From contig JAITYX010000021.1 of the NCBI GenBank assembly GCA_021018815.1, positions 6,849,001-6,913,000 on the forward strand: a stretch of DNA of 64,000 nucleotides, written 5' to 3'. Positions 52,470 through 64,000 of the stretch are shown here, one piece after another (within the stretch, counting starts at the first letter, position 1; the number at the start of each line of letters is the position of its first letter). The stretch comes from Talinum fruticosum. Its lineage: Eukaryota; Streptophyta; Magnoliopsida; Caryophyllales; Talinaceae. The position numbers and the translations under genes are program-made. The notes under the pieces were generated by a model. The model did no database searches, was not told where the DNA came from, and worked only from the letters and a program-made list of their open reading frames with translations.

Positions 52470-52900
52470 TTGCTTCCTTTGCAACGGGCCTCATCGAGTC
52501 TTTGAGTGTCCGAAAGGGGCAAGCTTGCCGCTCTAGTCATGGAGGAAGAGCGACAAGAGGAGAAGAAGTTCGCTTCCATGAGGCTTCTCAATGCCATCCA
52601 AGCAAAAGTGGAGGGACAGCCTCGTGGACGCATGTATGTGGAAACCCACATCAACGGCAAGCCACTATAAGCGATGTTGGATACAGGAGTTGATACGATC
52701 TACATAGCCAAGGAGCTTGCCGAGGAGATTGGCCTTTCCTACACCAAGGAGAGGGCTTCGTCAAGGGGGTCAATGGTAGGAGTCTCCAATCGAAGGTATT
52801 GCGCGTAACACCGAAATCCAGATTGCCGAGTGGAAAGGTAAGGCCGACATCACCATTGCTCCTTTAGACGATAAGAAATTCTATCTTGGTCTAGATTTCC
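52470..52900 (+). pseudogene. chromovirus gag zinc knuckle and protease
   Basis: CFLCNGPHRVFEC is the CCHC knuckle. After a frame change, FASMRLLNAIQAKVEGQPRG leads to the protease motif MLDTGVDTIYIAKELAEE, interrupted by a stop just before it (near 52667). Confidence 0.85.
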
Positions 52901-53119
52901 TTGATACGGTGAAGGCATTCTTGGTGCCTTACACCAACACAATATGTATCATGGAGACGGGGCAGCCTTGTGTCGTCCCCGTGAAGAGGGAGATCGGTGA
53001 AAGGAAAATGCTCTCCGCTCTTCAATTCTCTAAGGGTATCAAGAAATGGGAACCGACCTTCATCGCCGCCCTCAAAGAGGATGAAGGGGCCAAGGATGTC
53101 CAACCACCCAAAGCCGTCC

Positions 53120-53914
53120 AAGAGGTGCTGAACAAGTTTCAAGATGTGATGCCCGCCAAGTTGCCGAAGAAACTTCCTCCCGGGCGAGAAGTGAATCATG
53201 CCATCGAGTTAAAGCAGGGGGCAAAACCACCTGCATTCGCCCTCTAGGCACCTCTCGGAGCTCGAGGAGCTATGGAGACAGCTAAAGGAGTTACTGGATG
53301 CTAGATACATCCATCCCTCAAAATCGCCCTACGGTGCGTCGGTTCTCTTCCAATAGAAGCATGATGAGACCCTTCGTTTGTGCATCGACTGCCCGGCACT
53401 TAACAAGATTACTATCAAGAACAAGTACCCGATTCCGCGCATTGATAATCTGTTCGATCAAATGGGAGATGCAAGATACTTCACCAAGTTGGACTTGAAG
53501 AGCGGGTACTATCAAGTCCGCATAGCCGAGGGGGACGATGCAAAAACGGCATGTGTCACACGCTATGGGTCATATGAGTTCTTGCTCATGCCCTTTGGCC
53601 TCACGAATACGCCGGCCACGTTCCGCACCCTCATGAACAAGGTACTTGCTCTTTACCTCGATCGCTTTGTAGTTGTCTACTTAGATAATATTGTCATCTA
53701 TAGTAAAAATCTGGAGGAGGATGTGAGGCACTTGCAGAAAGTGTTCTCAACCTTGAGGAACAACCAACTCTACGTAAAGAAGGAGAAGTGCTCCTTCGCC
53801 CAAGAAGAGGTGCCTTTCTTGGGTCATATTGTCGGCAATAGGAGGATTCGGATGGATCCTTCTATGGTAAAGGCCACACAGAGTGGGAGCCATCCACCAA
53901 GGTCACTAAGCTAA
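53120..53914 (+). pseudogene. chromovirus reverse transcriptase
   Basis: It begins NKFQDVMPAKLPKKLPPGRE, with a stop and a frame change near 53247. RT motifs include KYPIPRIDNLFDQ, FTKLDLKSGYYQVRI, FLLMPFGLTNTPATF and VVVYLDNIVIYS. The active-site box is YLDN where YLDD/YVDD is expected, so the last catalytic aspartate is replaced by asparagine. Confidence 0.9.
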
Positions 53915-53928
53915 GATCTTTCCTTGAC

Positions 53929-54472
53929 TTGGTGAACTACTACCGGTGGTTCATTCAAAGTTATTCCGCAATCACCGCTCCTTTCACCAACTTGTTGAAG
54001 AAGGGAAGAGGAAGGGCTTGGAGGCCGGAGTGCCAACAAGCGTCCGAAGCCCTAAAAAGGCTATCACGGATGAACCAAGTGCTAGTTCTTCCCAACCTTC
54101 GCAAGTCGTTCGAGCTAGACACCGATGCTTCCAACTTCGCCATCGGAGGAGTCTTAATACAGAAGGCCATCCTATCACCTTTGAGAGTCGAAGCTTAATG
54201 ATACGGAGAGGCGATACACGGTGTAAGAGAAAGAGATGACCGCGGTGGTACATTGTCTCCAAACTTGGAGGCATTATTTGCTAAGGAGTAAGTTTATTAT
54301 CAAGATCGACAACATTGCCACGAGCTACTTCCGGACACGTAAGAAGCTCACTCCCAAGCAAGCGAGGTGGCAAGATTTTCCGGCCGAGTTCGACTACGAG
54401 CTCGAGTACAAGTCGGGCAAGGCTAATCTGGTGGCCGATGCCTTGAGCCAAAAAGGGAGCTTGCCGACATAA
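53929..54472 (+). pseudogene. chromovirus RNase H
   Basis: NYYRWFIQSYSAITAPFTNL is the connection region; FELDTDASNFAIGGVLIQ carries the first RNase H aspartate. A frame change follows near 54170-54236, then MTAVVHCLQTWRHYLL and ANLVADALSQK. Confidence 0.88.
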
Positions 54473-54639
54473 GCCGACCTCAAAGCAACTTGAGGGACCG
54501 GATTTGTGAGGGGCTTAAGCACGATCGCTTGACCCGGACCATCGTCAACCTCGTACAAGAAGGAAAACTGGGAGATTCTGGGTTGAAGATGGCCTCGTGC
54601 TCACAAAAGGCAAACGCTTTTATGTGCCTCGCCTACGAC

Positions 54640-55400
54640 AACATGCGGAGGGAAGTCCTAAAGGAATGTCATGATAGCAAATGGGCAGGACATCCGGGGT
54701 TATACCGAACGCTCATACTTGTGAGCGACTCTTACTACTCGGCCTCACTTGAAGGACGATGTTGAGGCATATGTACGGACTTGTCTTGTGTGCCAGCAAG
54801 ACAAGATTGAGCAAAGAGCTCCCGCGGGACTCTTAGAGCCAGCTTCCCGTTCTCGAGAGACCATGGGAGATGGACTTCATCGTGGGCTTACCCACGAGCG
54901 ATGGTGCAACCGGGTTATTGTGGTAGTAGACCCGTATTCCAAGTACACGACCTTCATCTCGGCACCCAAGGAGTGTTCAGCAGAGCAAGCCGCCCAATTA
55001 TTCTTCAAGCACATTGTGAAGTATTGTGGCCTGCCGCATTCGATAGTAAGTGATCGGGACACTCGCTTCACGGGCTGTTTCTAAACAGAGCTATTCAAGC
55101 TCATGGGGTCCGAACTTAACTTCTCCACCAGCTTTCACCCTCGGAGTGATGGACAAACGGAACGGGTGAATGCACTTTGGAGCTTTACTTGAGGCACTAC
55201 GTGAGTGCCAATCAGCGAGATCGGGCGACGCTACTCGACGTAGCTCGGTTCTCGTACAACTTACAGAGAAGCAAGTCCACAGGCCGGAGTCTATTCGAGA
55301 TTGTTACAGGGCGACAACCTCCGACTCCGAGCACAATTGCCACAAGTTACAAGGGTCCAAGCCCGCCAGGTTTGAAGTTCACCAAGGACTCGGAATGATC
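54640..55400 (+). pseudogene. chromovirus integrase
   Basis: HDSKWAGHPG and then RTCLVCQQDKIEQ form the HHCC zinc site. The core shows VVVDPYSKYTTFISAPKECS, LPHSIVSDRDTRFTG, a stop near 55082, then FHPRSDGQTERVN. The frame changes several times. Confidence 0.88.
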
Positions 55401-55727
55401 ATGCCGACATGGCGTGGGCTTACTTGGAAAAAGCCTCGAAGAAGACGAAGAAATGGGATGACAAGAAGCGGCGCCCACATGAGTTCCATGTTGGGGACCT
55501 TGTCCTCGTTAAGATGTACAACCACGCGAGGTTAAGTGGTCGTCATCGAGGACTTATTTGAAGGTTCGAAGGACCCTTCCTCATCCTTAAAAAGGTTGGG
55601 GCTCAAGCCTAAAAGGTGAAACTGCCTCCAAAAATCAAGTATCATCCTCGTCTTCCATGTAAGTCTACTCAAGCCGTACCATGGAGACCAAGTGGATCCA
55701 AATAGAGGCATTTCTCAATGAGCACCG

Positions 55728-55919
55728 ATGGGCATAACGGTTCAACATGACAAGCAAGTGGAAGAGGTACTGGCCGACGGAGTGGTCCATCACCAAAACA
55801 AGCCTCCAACACACGAGTTGCTCGTCAAGTGGAAGGGAATACAGGATAGCGAAGCAAGCTGGGAGCCCATCCAAAACTTGTGGCAGTTCAAGGAGCAAAT
55901 ACAAGCTCGAAGACGCTAA
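55728..55919 (+). pseudogene. chromovirus chromodomain
   Basis: VEEVLADGVVHHQNKPPTHE, then LLVKWKGIQDSEASWEPI and NLWQFKEQI, is the aromatic-cage type chromodomain fused to integrase in Tekay/Del elements. It is thought to guide insertion into heterochromatin. Confidence 0.9.
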
Positions 55920-55943
55920 GGCTACGAGGACGTCACCGGAATA

Positions 55944-55955
55944 AGTGGGGGAAGA
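55944..55955 (+). other. polypurine tract
   Basis: agtgggggaaga immediately before the LTR start TGTCACG. Confidence 0.85.
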
Positions 55956-56371
55956 TGTCACGAACGCTCCGGAAGAGCCCGGAATCTTCTAGAATTCTCT
56001 CCTTGGTTCCACCAACGCCTCCCAAGTTCCGAAATGTTCTATACTCAAGTAGATATATAGATATTTGTATAAGAGAATTCTAGAAACGCAATCTTAGCCG
56101 TTGGATCAATTAGATCTCCACCGTCCACCGAGGAGGTGGCCATGTATATATACCCCCATGGGGTCCTCATTTGTAATCATCGATTCCAAGAGTTCAATAC
56201 AACAACATTCTCCCAATCTTTCTCTCTCTCTAAGTGTCTTTGCTTACTTAGCTCTCTCAAGCATAAGTCAAGCATCGTTAAGGCTTACTAGCAAGCTTAC
56301 AAAAGAGTCTCGGATCTAGTTTGCTAGCGCCGCACGTGTATTAAGTTCGAGTGAATTATCGTCCCGTGACA
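55956..56371 (+). repeat. 3' LTR of the chromovirus
   Basis: 416 bp beginning TGTCACG and ending CGTGACA, which are exact inverted 7-mers. It contains a TATA-like 'catgtatatataccccc' near 56141 about 60 bp before a CT-rich leader. Confidence 0.88.
56138..56153 (+). promoter_or_regulatory. LTR promoter TATA box
   Basis: 'gccatgtatatatacc' within the LTR, at the position expected for the U3 promoter. Confidence 0.6.
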
Positions 56372-56459
56372 CTTGGCATGACCGTGCCAAACCCATCTTC
56401 GGCGTTTGTTATATTCTTGTGTCGCGACTGCCGGGTTTGTGTTATTTAGATTATTTTGA

Positions 56460-56820
56460 TTTAATTAACTTCTAACCTCCTAAGAGAGTTGTATTAGGGT
56501 TTTACTATATATTAGGTTGTGGTTTCAACCTAATTATTAAAAGTTGTATGAGAGTTATTCCTTCTCCTTATTCCACATATCTAGTTGAGAGAGTTTAGAG
56601 AGTTTCTCTTTTCTTTAATCTCACATAACTCATCGTCTTGAAGATCGGACCTTGTATTCCCTCTTCATATTAATGGGTTAATTTGCTCTTTGTCATCCGT
56701 GGTTTTTTCTCAATTGGATTTTTCACGTAAATATTTTGTCTATTTCTTAATGTTATTATTGTTTTTACCTATAATTTCTTAATATCCCCATATCCTATTT
56801 TATTTATTCCCTTGCAAATT
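56460..56820 (+). mobile_element. copia LTR-like fragment
   Basis: Ends with 'tccgtggttttttctcaattggatttttcacgtaaat', a layout typical of the R/U5 end of plant copia LTRs, preceded by 'aaatctcacata'-type leader sequence. No internal domain follows. Confidence 0.38.
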
Positions 56821-56829
56821 AGTTAGGTT

Positions 56830-59300
56830 TATTTCCAAAAACTATTTGTACTTCACTGACTAATACTACAACTCTACAACTTCACAATTGATAATTAATT
56901 ATAACTTATTAATATTTTGTGATTCTAAAACATATAACATATTAATTTAAATAAAATTAAGTGTAAAAATATCATACCGTAAAATATATATCAATATCAT
57001 CGCCCAATTTGAAAATATCTCAAAAAATTAAATAGTATAGACTAGTCGTTTTCCCGACCGTTGAAGCTATTAACAAACCAGGCTCACGTGCATTACATAT
57101 GTTTACCTTCAAATTTACATCTTATAAGGACCTTTTAAGTCGTGGAATTTCTGGACATTTTTTTTTTGAATTGTTGAGAGGATGACATATTTTGCAAAAG
57201 GACCACCTACTTACCTTTTAAAATTTTACATTAAGTACGTTTCTCTATTAGACCAATTTACAATATGTTGTCGTAATATAATTTACCAACTTCAATATAC
57301 ATTTTAATCTTCGAATTTTAATACAAACCTGCCACTTATTCTACAAATTTGAGATATTAATAAAGTCGTACGCCTTTTTATATTGTATTAAAGTATTGGA
57401 TAAATTCACATGTATCTGCAAATTTTGAATAACCATTCACACGCACATTCCTTTTTCCTAGATAAATAAATATATTGTATAATAATTTTAAGATGTTTCT
57501 CTACAACTCGAAAAAATTAAATTAACAATTTTTATTCTGTGTACAAATTCTTTTTTGAAAGAATTATGTGTAAACCAAAAATCACACATATAAAAATTGT
57601 AATAAAATATATTAAGTTTTTGTATGAATTAAAAATCACACATCTTCCAACCAGCTCGTCATTAACCACTGAATATTAAGTTTCAAGTTGGAAAGATAAT
57701 ATGTCGGCATGGAGAGCGCTTAAACGTCTAATTATCGTAGACAATAACATAAATGAGTTTTATGTGCATTAATAAAGCAAGACTTGCCACCAAATCTATG
57801 TAATTCCTCTGATAAAAATCTTGATCCACTCTATTTTGCATTCCATTTTATTTCTTAATTCTAAGATAGTATCTTTACTTGTTTTTAATAATTTTTTTGG
57901 GATAATAATTTTAAATTCCATTTTTATTAAATTGTTTTGAATAATTAGTTGGAAAAAATGAAGGAAAAAACAAATATATACACATCAAACATAATTTCCA
58001 AACCACCCAACAACATATAGTCACGGGATATTAGACATCCTAAACAAGCATCCACCACTAGCTAGTTCATAGATTTGACACTAGTTTATGGTACCTCCCC
58101 ACCCCCCTCTAAAGAAACTAAGGAGATCATCTAACACATGGGATTGGATAACAGTCCTCTTAATAATGATGATTGAGATGAAGGACGTGAAGAATGCTGT
58201 TGAGGGTACTTTTTTGTGATTGCATGTTTAATTTTTGTTGTCAATCATATCACTATAATTTAATGAGGCTGTTTCAACATATGCTTTTGTATACCTCCAT
58301 CGGTTTGACGTTGATATTGTACTACTAGGCTAGAATTCACAAACCATTTTTTTTAAATTTTGCAAAAATGAAGGGGTAATAATATAAATTCATTTTAGAA
58401 GGTAATTTTAATTTTGAACTCAAAAAATCGAAGTCATCCTTCTCACACATCCAAATTGCATTGTTGCGTCCATCATGAACCACCTTTTAAGATGATTCAC
58501 AAGGAGGGTGTTAGGGATGATGAGGACACGTCTTTTGACTAAGTTTTTGATTAAGACTTATTTTATGAGAAAATTAACATAAATTTGAGATGGAGGAAAG
58601 GTCGTTTGATGAGCACAATGAGATTATTGACGGCATCCCGAATATTCACTAGCAAGACAAAGGCATAGAGAATTTTTAGACAGTACGTCTGGATTAAATA
58701 GGTCAATCCAAACCGATTAATATAAAACTTTGTCAAATTCAACAAAAATACAAATTTGAGCAAATAAACCCCATGCCGCATTAGCGGGTAACCTTCGAAT
58801 TCTCAAGGGATTACAAATTTTTCTGGGAAATAACGAAATAAGAATTGCAGGATGAAAGTATTTTGATAGGAGAATCATAGAGGCAAACACATAATGCAAT
58901 ATGATAAATTTTATCTTGAGAAAGGTACAAGTTTGGAAGCCACCGTTGGACAACTTTCAGCAACAAACGAAGGAATGCCCTTGGCGAATAAGCTTCGGAA
59001 TTGTCTTTGGAAGTACACTGAAGAAGAAAGAAACGATGACCCAATTCAATTAATTATTTGATATGACCTTTGAGGTATACAAATTCCGTACAGCTTCTTA
59101 TGAAGGACTCAACATTTCGGTTTTGGCATCAGAAGAAAATTAAATGGAAGGAATATTGGGGATAGGTGGAACGGTGAATTCACTCAAAGTTTTATCCTAG
59201 TTTGATGATTATTAGTAAGATAATTTCATAAATTATAACTTATTTTTTTATTTTTTAAATATTTTTTATATGTTTTTGTCTTACCATTTACTATTAATAT
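56830..59300. other. intergenic, no gene recognised
   Basis: AT-rich. At 58560-59110 composition is closer to coding and minus-strand frames of 70-80 codons overlap, but no domain is visible. Confidence 0.35.
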
Positions 59301-59305
59301 ATATG

Positions 59306-59722
59306 TACCTTAAATATAAGGATTTTTGAATTAAAATAAACCGTACTTTAAGAGTATTGGACGTTTATATACCAAATTATAAAGTTAACCGATTATAAAC
59401 CGTACTTTGGGGGTGTTTTTTTTCTTCTAAACTGCCAAGTGATTTAGGAGGTGACAACTTGATTGTTTATGACTTGTCAAGTTTAGAAAAGGGGAAGAAA
59501 ACTTATTTAGTGGGGCAACACAATAATTTCCCTTTTCTCAGCTTAACACATAATAAAAAATAAATAAAAAACTGAGTTGTCACCTTCTAAATTGGAGATG
59601 GTTTAGAAAAAAAAATCCTCAAAATACGGTGTATGATCAATCAACTTTATAATTAGGTATATAAACATCCAACATCCCTAAAATACAGTTTATTTTAATC
59701 CAAAACCCCTAAATATAATGTA
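59306..59722. mobile_element. foldback MITE with about 110-bp inverted repeats
   Basis: The left arm, 59306-59415, and right arm, about 59613-59722, are inverted copies sharing 'gaattaaaataaacc' and 'tttatatacc.aattataaag'. The loop is about 200 bp and non-coding. Target duplication not clear. Confidence 0.75.
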
Positions 59723-60046
59723 TCGTAATATAAACTATAACAACTACATATTCATAGGTATCTAACTGATTCTCCTGCACCATATTTTTCTCTTGTTTAA
59801 TTAAATCAACGAAAACATGAAGAAAAGTTTTTTATTTCAAAAAAAAAAAACTTTTGTTTGAAAAGGGAACATGATTGGGAAAACCAAAAAAATCATAATA
59901 GAAAAAATAAAGACATTTTTTAAAATTTTCAATCGTAAATAGGGCCTAAAATTCAAATTCAATCTCGTCATCATTTTTATCATACCAAAAGAAAAACTAT
60001 ACGAATTATATCTAACTTTTTTCTAGCCGATTCCTATTCAAATTAA

Positions 60047-60461
60047 GACCCCGTTCGATAATAATGTTTGAAGTAACTTTTAGTATTTTGATTAAGTTAA
60101 AACACTAATCAACCAAATATTAGTGTTCGGTAAGGTAGTGTTTCAACTATCATTTGCAGTAACTTATAGCCTTTCAAGTATTGTTTCGAAAAACTAAGAA
60201 TATTATTAGCTTTTCACATTTAAAAGTAGTGTTTTATATTTTCTTTGACAAAACATCCCTTCATTAATTTATATTTGGCAAATTTTCTATATCCTTTTAC
60301 GTCAATTTACAATAATCAACTAGTTCACCACTAAATTTACTCGAACACATTTATTCAACCGCTCAGTTGAACATGTATCTCGCTAACAACTAAAATTTAA
60401 AAATTATCAGTTAAACAAATAGATATCCGCTACTTAAACAACTCATTTTGTCGAACACGAC
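60047..60461. mobile_element. MITE with imperfect TIRs, copy 2 of 2, TAA target
   Basis: The left end is GACCCCGTTCGATAATAATG and the reverse complement of the right end is GTCGTGTTCGACAAAATG. TAA flanks both (60044-60046, 60462-60464), as for PIF/Harbinger MITEs. Its length (415 bp) and internal phrases ('gtagtgtttt', 'ctacttaaa.aactcatttt') parallel 32420-32834. Confidence 0.68.
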
Positions 60462-60599
60462 TAAAATAAAATAAAAAATTTCTAATTTTTTTCTTCATCT
60501 TTGGCTTACATTTCTTTAGAGCCAATTGAAGTTGAAGATATACATGCAGGACAAAGCAATGTGCCCTTGATGGCTCTAACAACATTTATTTGTTTTGAG

Positions 60600-61925
60600 A
60601 AATACTTCACTCACAATTGAGACTAGATGAACCGATAAGATACATAAATATGAATATGAGCCGTGTCTATATCGTGACGGATATGTCTTAATCATTCTCA
60701 ACGTTATAGCATACACTCATGATTTTGAGAAATACTTCTCCTATAATTGAGATTAGATTATAGATAAGATACATAATGAACATGAGCCATGTATCGCAAT
60801 GGACGCGTCTTTATTACTATCAATTTTTAAATTAGTATTCTTTATATATGTGCGTATCACGTTTTTATATATAAAAAATGGAAAACAATATAAGAGTTGA
60901 TTGGATGACAAAGTTTAATGGTTGGATTTGTAGCAATTTTATTTTTACTCTTATATTCTACTTGCCTTTAGAATCTAAAACAAAGGCCTCCAAATCCATT
61001 CCGAGCCGGTTCAAACTTACATCTAAAACACAAATAAATAAAAATATAAACAAAAATGAACATAAAAGAGGAGAAGTTAACATAAACGAATAGAAACAAA
61101 CATAAACGAACCTAAATGAATTATTAAATAAGAAACGAATCTAAACGAACACAAAAAAAAACATAAAACAATAAAAACGAATATAAATAAATATAAAAAA
61201 AAAATCCTTTGAAGTTCTTCATCCCCTCCATATGTTCTTTGGAAAAGTATGCTTGAAACTTGAATGCATACGTAGAGGTCAATTGACGTGACCATGCATA
61301 CGACGACCCTTGATTCCAGACCCCCATTTACAATTGTCTTTTTTCATCTAATAACGAGGCTTATCCTTTGAAGCATTCATGCTAGGATCACATCCAAATC
61401 AATAAAGTGTGTTCTCAAAAATTTATATTATATTCTATTCTTTACCAGAATGACATCTTTATCATCTCAATTGTGCTTATATTTTACTTAGATTGCCCAA
61501 ACAATTACAAGTCTTATGTAATAATTAATGACGAAAAATATATGATATCATTTTTTTTCATTCCTTTTAACACAAAATTTAATAAAGATACAATTTTAGT
61601 CTCTTTAGAGTCTCTCTCATCTTTGTGACGCCAAAAAGGCGAGGCTATCAGTAGCCAAAAAATGTTGTTTAATTTCTTTTTTTTTTTTTTTTGGTGGTGA
61701 GTGAAAGAAATACTTTCAATTATTGAAATGAATCATCCAAAGATGATAACTATTTATCTTCTGTAGCATTCTATAAAGGAGTATATCTGCGTCAATCATA
61801 TACTTCTCAGGAGGGGGAGATGCAACTAAAAAAGGACTATACATAGAGGTTTTATTATCAATTTATACAACTAAATACATGTCACACATTATCTGATGCT
61901 AAAATAATTTTACATTTGCACATGG

Positions 61926-61972
<47 letters not shown>

Positions 61973-62350
61973 ATATCCTTGACAATTTTTGGTGAAAAAG
62001 CTTGTTTAAAACATTAAATTAATAGAAAGCTTTTCAAATAATAGAAAATTCCAAAGTACGACATTGTTAAATTAAATTTATGAATTTGTCATATTTTTAA
62101 CTGTGACCTTAAAACCATGTTTTATCATGCATCTAGGTTACCGAAAATTATATTGTGGTCTCTATTACGAAATTTGGTGGTTGAGTAGAGTGCGATGTAC
62201 ATGAAAATTATTTTTAAATAATTTTCTTGTGAGAGGCTGCAATTGTATTTTTTTAAAAAAATACTTCAAACATAATATTCGATAATTTAACTACCAATAT
62301 ATAAGAATGGATCACATCATGAAATCCATGATTTTATGAATATTACTATA
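60600..62350. other. downstream flank of peroxidase gene 3, partner of the 45.2-50.6 kb flank
   Basis: Non-coding. It contains matching blocks in the same order as downstream of gene 2 (61245-61400, 61705-61735, 62350-62525) and an A-rich minisatellite counterpart at 61015-61200. A 'gagccgtgtctatatcgtga' phrase is duplicated with variation near 60660 and 60785. Confidence 0.6.
61929..61970. repeat. (TA)n microsatellite
   Basis: Pure TA run downstream of peroxidase gene 3. Confidence 0.95.
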
Positions 62351-62528
62351 ATCAAAATTCATTGACAAGTATAGTCACGACATTCTTACACCGAGATTTA
62401 TTCGATCTGATTGGGCTCTTTCGTCACCCAATTAATTAACACGATTACAAGATTACACAGACCACATCCCATAATTTTATGAGAAACGTATGATAACGCA
62501 TAAAACAAAGGGACTAATACACTAAATT

Positions 62529-64000
<1,472 letters not shown>

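Larger units (their letters stand above)
52335..56371 (+). mobile_element. Ty3 chromovirus (Tekay-like), 5'-truncated, with 3' LTR
   Basis: Order: gag zinc knuckle, protease, reverse transcriptase, RNase H, integrase with HHCC, chromodomain, polypurine tract, LTR. That order plus the C-terminal chromodomain defines a chromovirus. The 5' LTR and most of gag are missing, and sequence begins abruptly after a (TA)n tract. Several stops and frame changes make it non-autonomous. Its base composition is clearly GC-richer than the surroundings. Confidence 0.92.

Noticed and set aside
54877..55071. Minus-strand frames overlapping the chromovirus
   Set aside because: They are antisense to well-recognised integrase, RNase H and RT motifs on the plus strand.

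Overview
The window is nuclear DNA of a flowering plant, probably a eudicot. The evidence is class III secretory peroxidase genes with the canonical four-exon layout, a FAR1/FRS-type gene, very AT-rich intergenic DNA and a dense mixture of plant transposons (MULE, Helitron, hAT, CACTA-like, PIF-like MITEs, Ty1/copia, Ty3 chromovirus). The species cannot be told from the sequence. No rRNA genes, operons or CRISPR arrays are present, as expected.

Layout. 1-4.0 kb: a FAR1-RELATED SEQUENCE-like gene on the minus strand with an acidic first exon. 4.4-10.4 kb: a Mutator-like element bounded by about 90-bp inverted repeats; it carries a decayed FAR1-domain transposase, a minisatellite and a tRNA-like remnant. 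10.7-12.7 kb: exon-like pieces of a gene I do not recognise. About 13 kb: a weak LINE remnant. 15.5-24.7 kb: a decayed autonomous Helitron on the minus strand, split by about 4 kb of nested non-coding repeats; its left end is a 191-bp palindrome in which both arms look like Helitron 3' ends. 26.5-30.8 kb: about six or seven tandem copies of a roughly 600-bp exon-plus-intron piece of a hAT transposase gene, running into the hAT C-terminus. 31-36.8 kb: AT-rich, no gene seen. 36.9-38.3 kb: peroxidase gene 1. 39.5-41.9 kb: a PIF-like element and a CACTA-like element with a clean AAT target duplication. 42-49.5 kb: a solo copia LTR and a deletion-derivative copia element with matching CACAT target duplications. 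50.7-52.1 kb: peroxidase gene 2. 52.3-56.4 kb: a 5'-truncated Ty3 chromovirus with its 3' LTR. 59-60.5 kb: two MITE-like elements. 62.5-64 kb: peroxidase gene 3, cut by the window edge.

The three peroxidases are all on the minus strand and form a tandem cluster. Genes 2 and 3 and much of their downstream flanks are duplicates; the copia element landed in only one copy, and the chromovirus lies between the two copies. They would act in the cell wall, using H2O2 to oxidise phenolics.

A recurring oddity is that every otherwise well-preserved coding region is broken by single missing bases inside short single-base runs. The FAR1 gene has four and each peroxidase has one, and adding them back closes every frame exactly. 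This looks more like consensus errors than independent gene death, so these genes may be intact in the plant. I found no clearly undescribed biological system. The strongest unusual structures are the hAT-derived tandem array, the bounded MULE, and the Helitron end palindrome.
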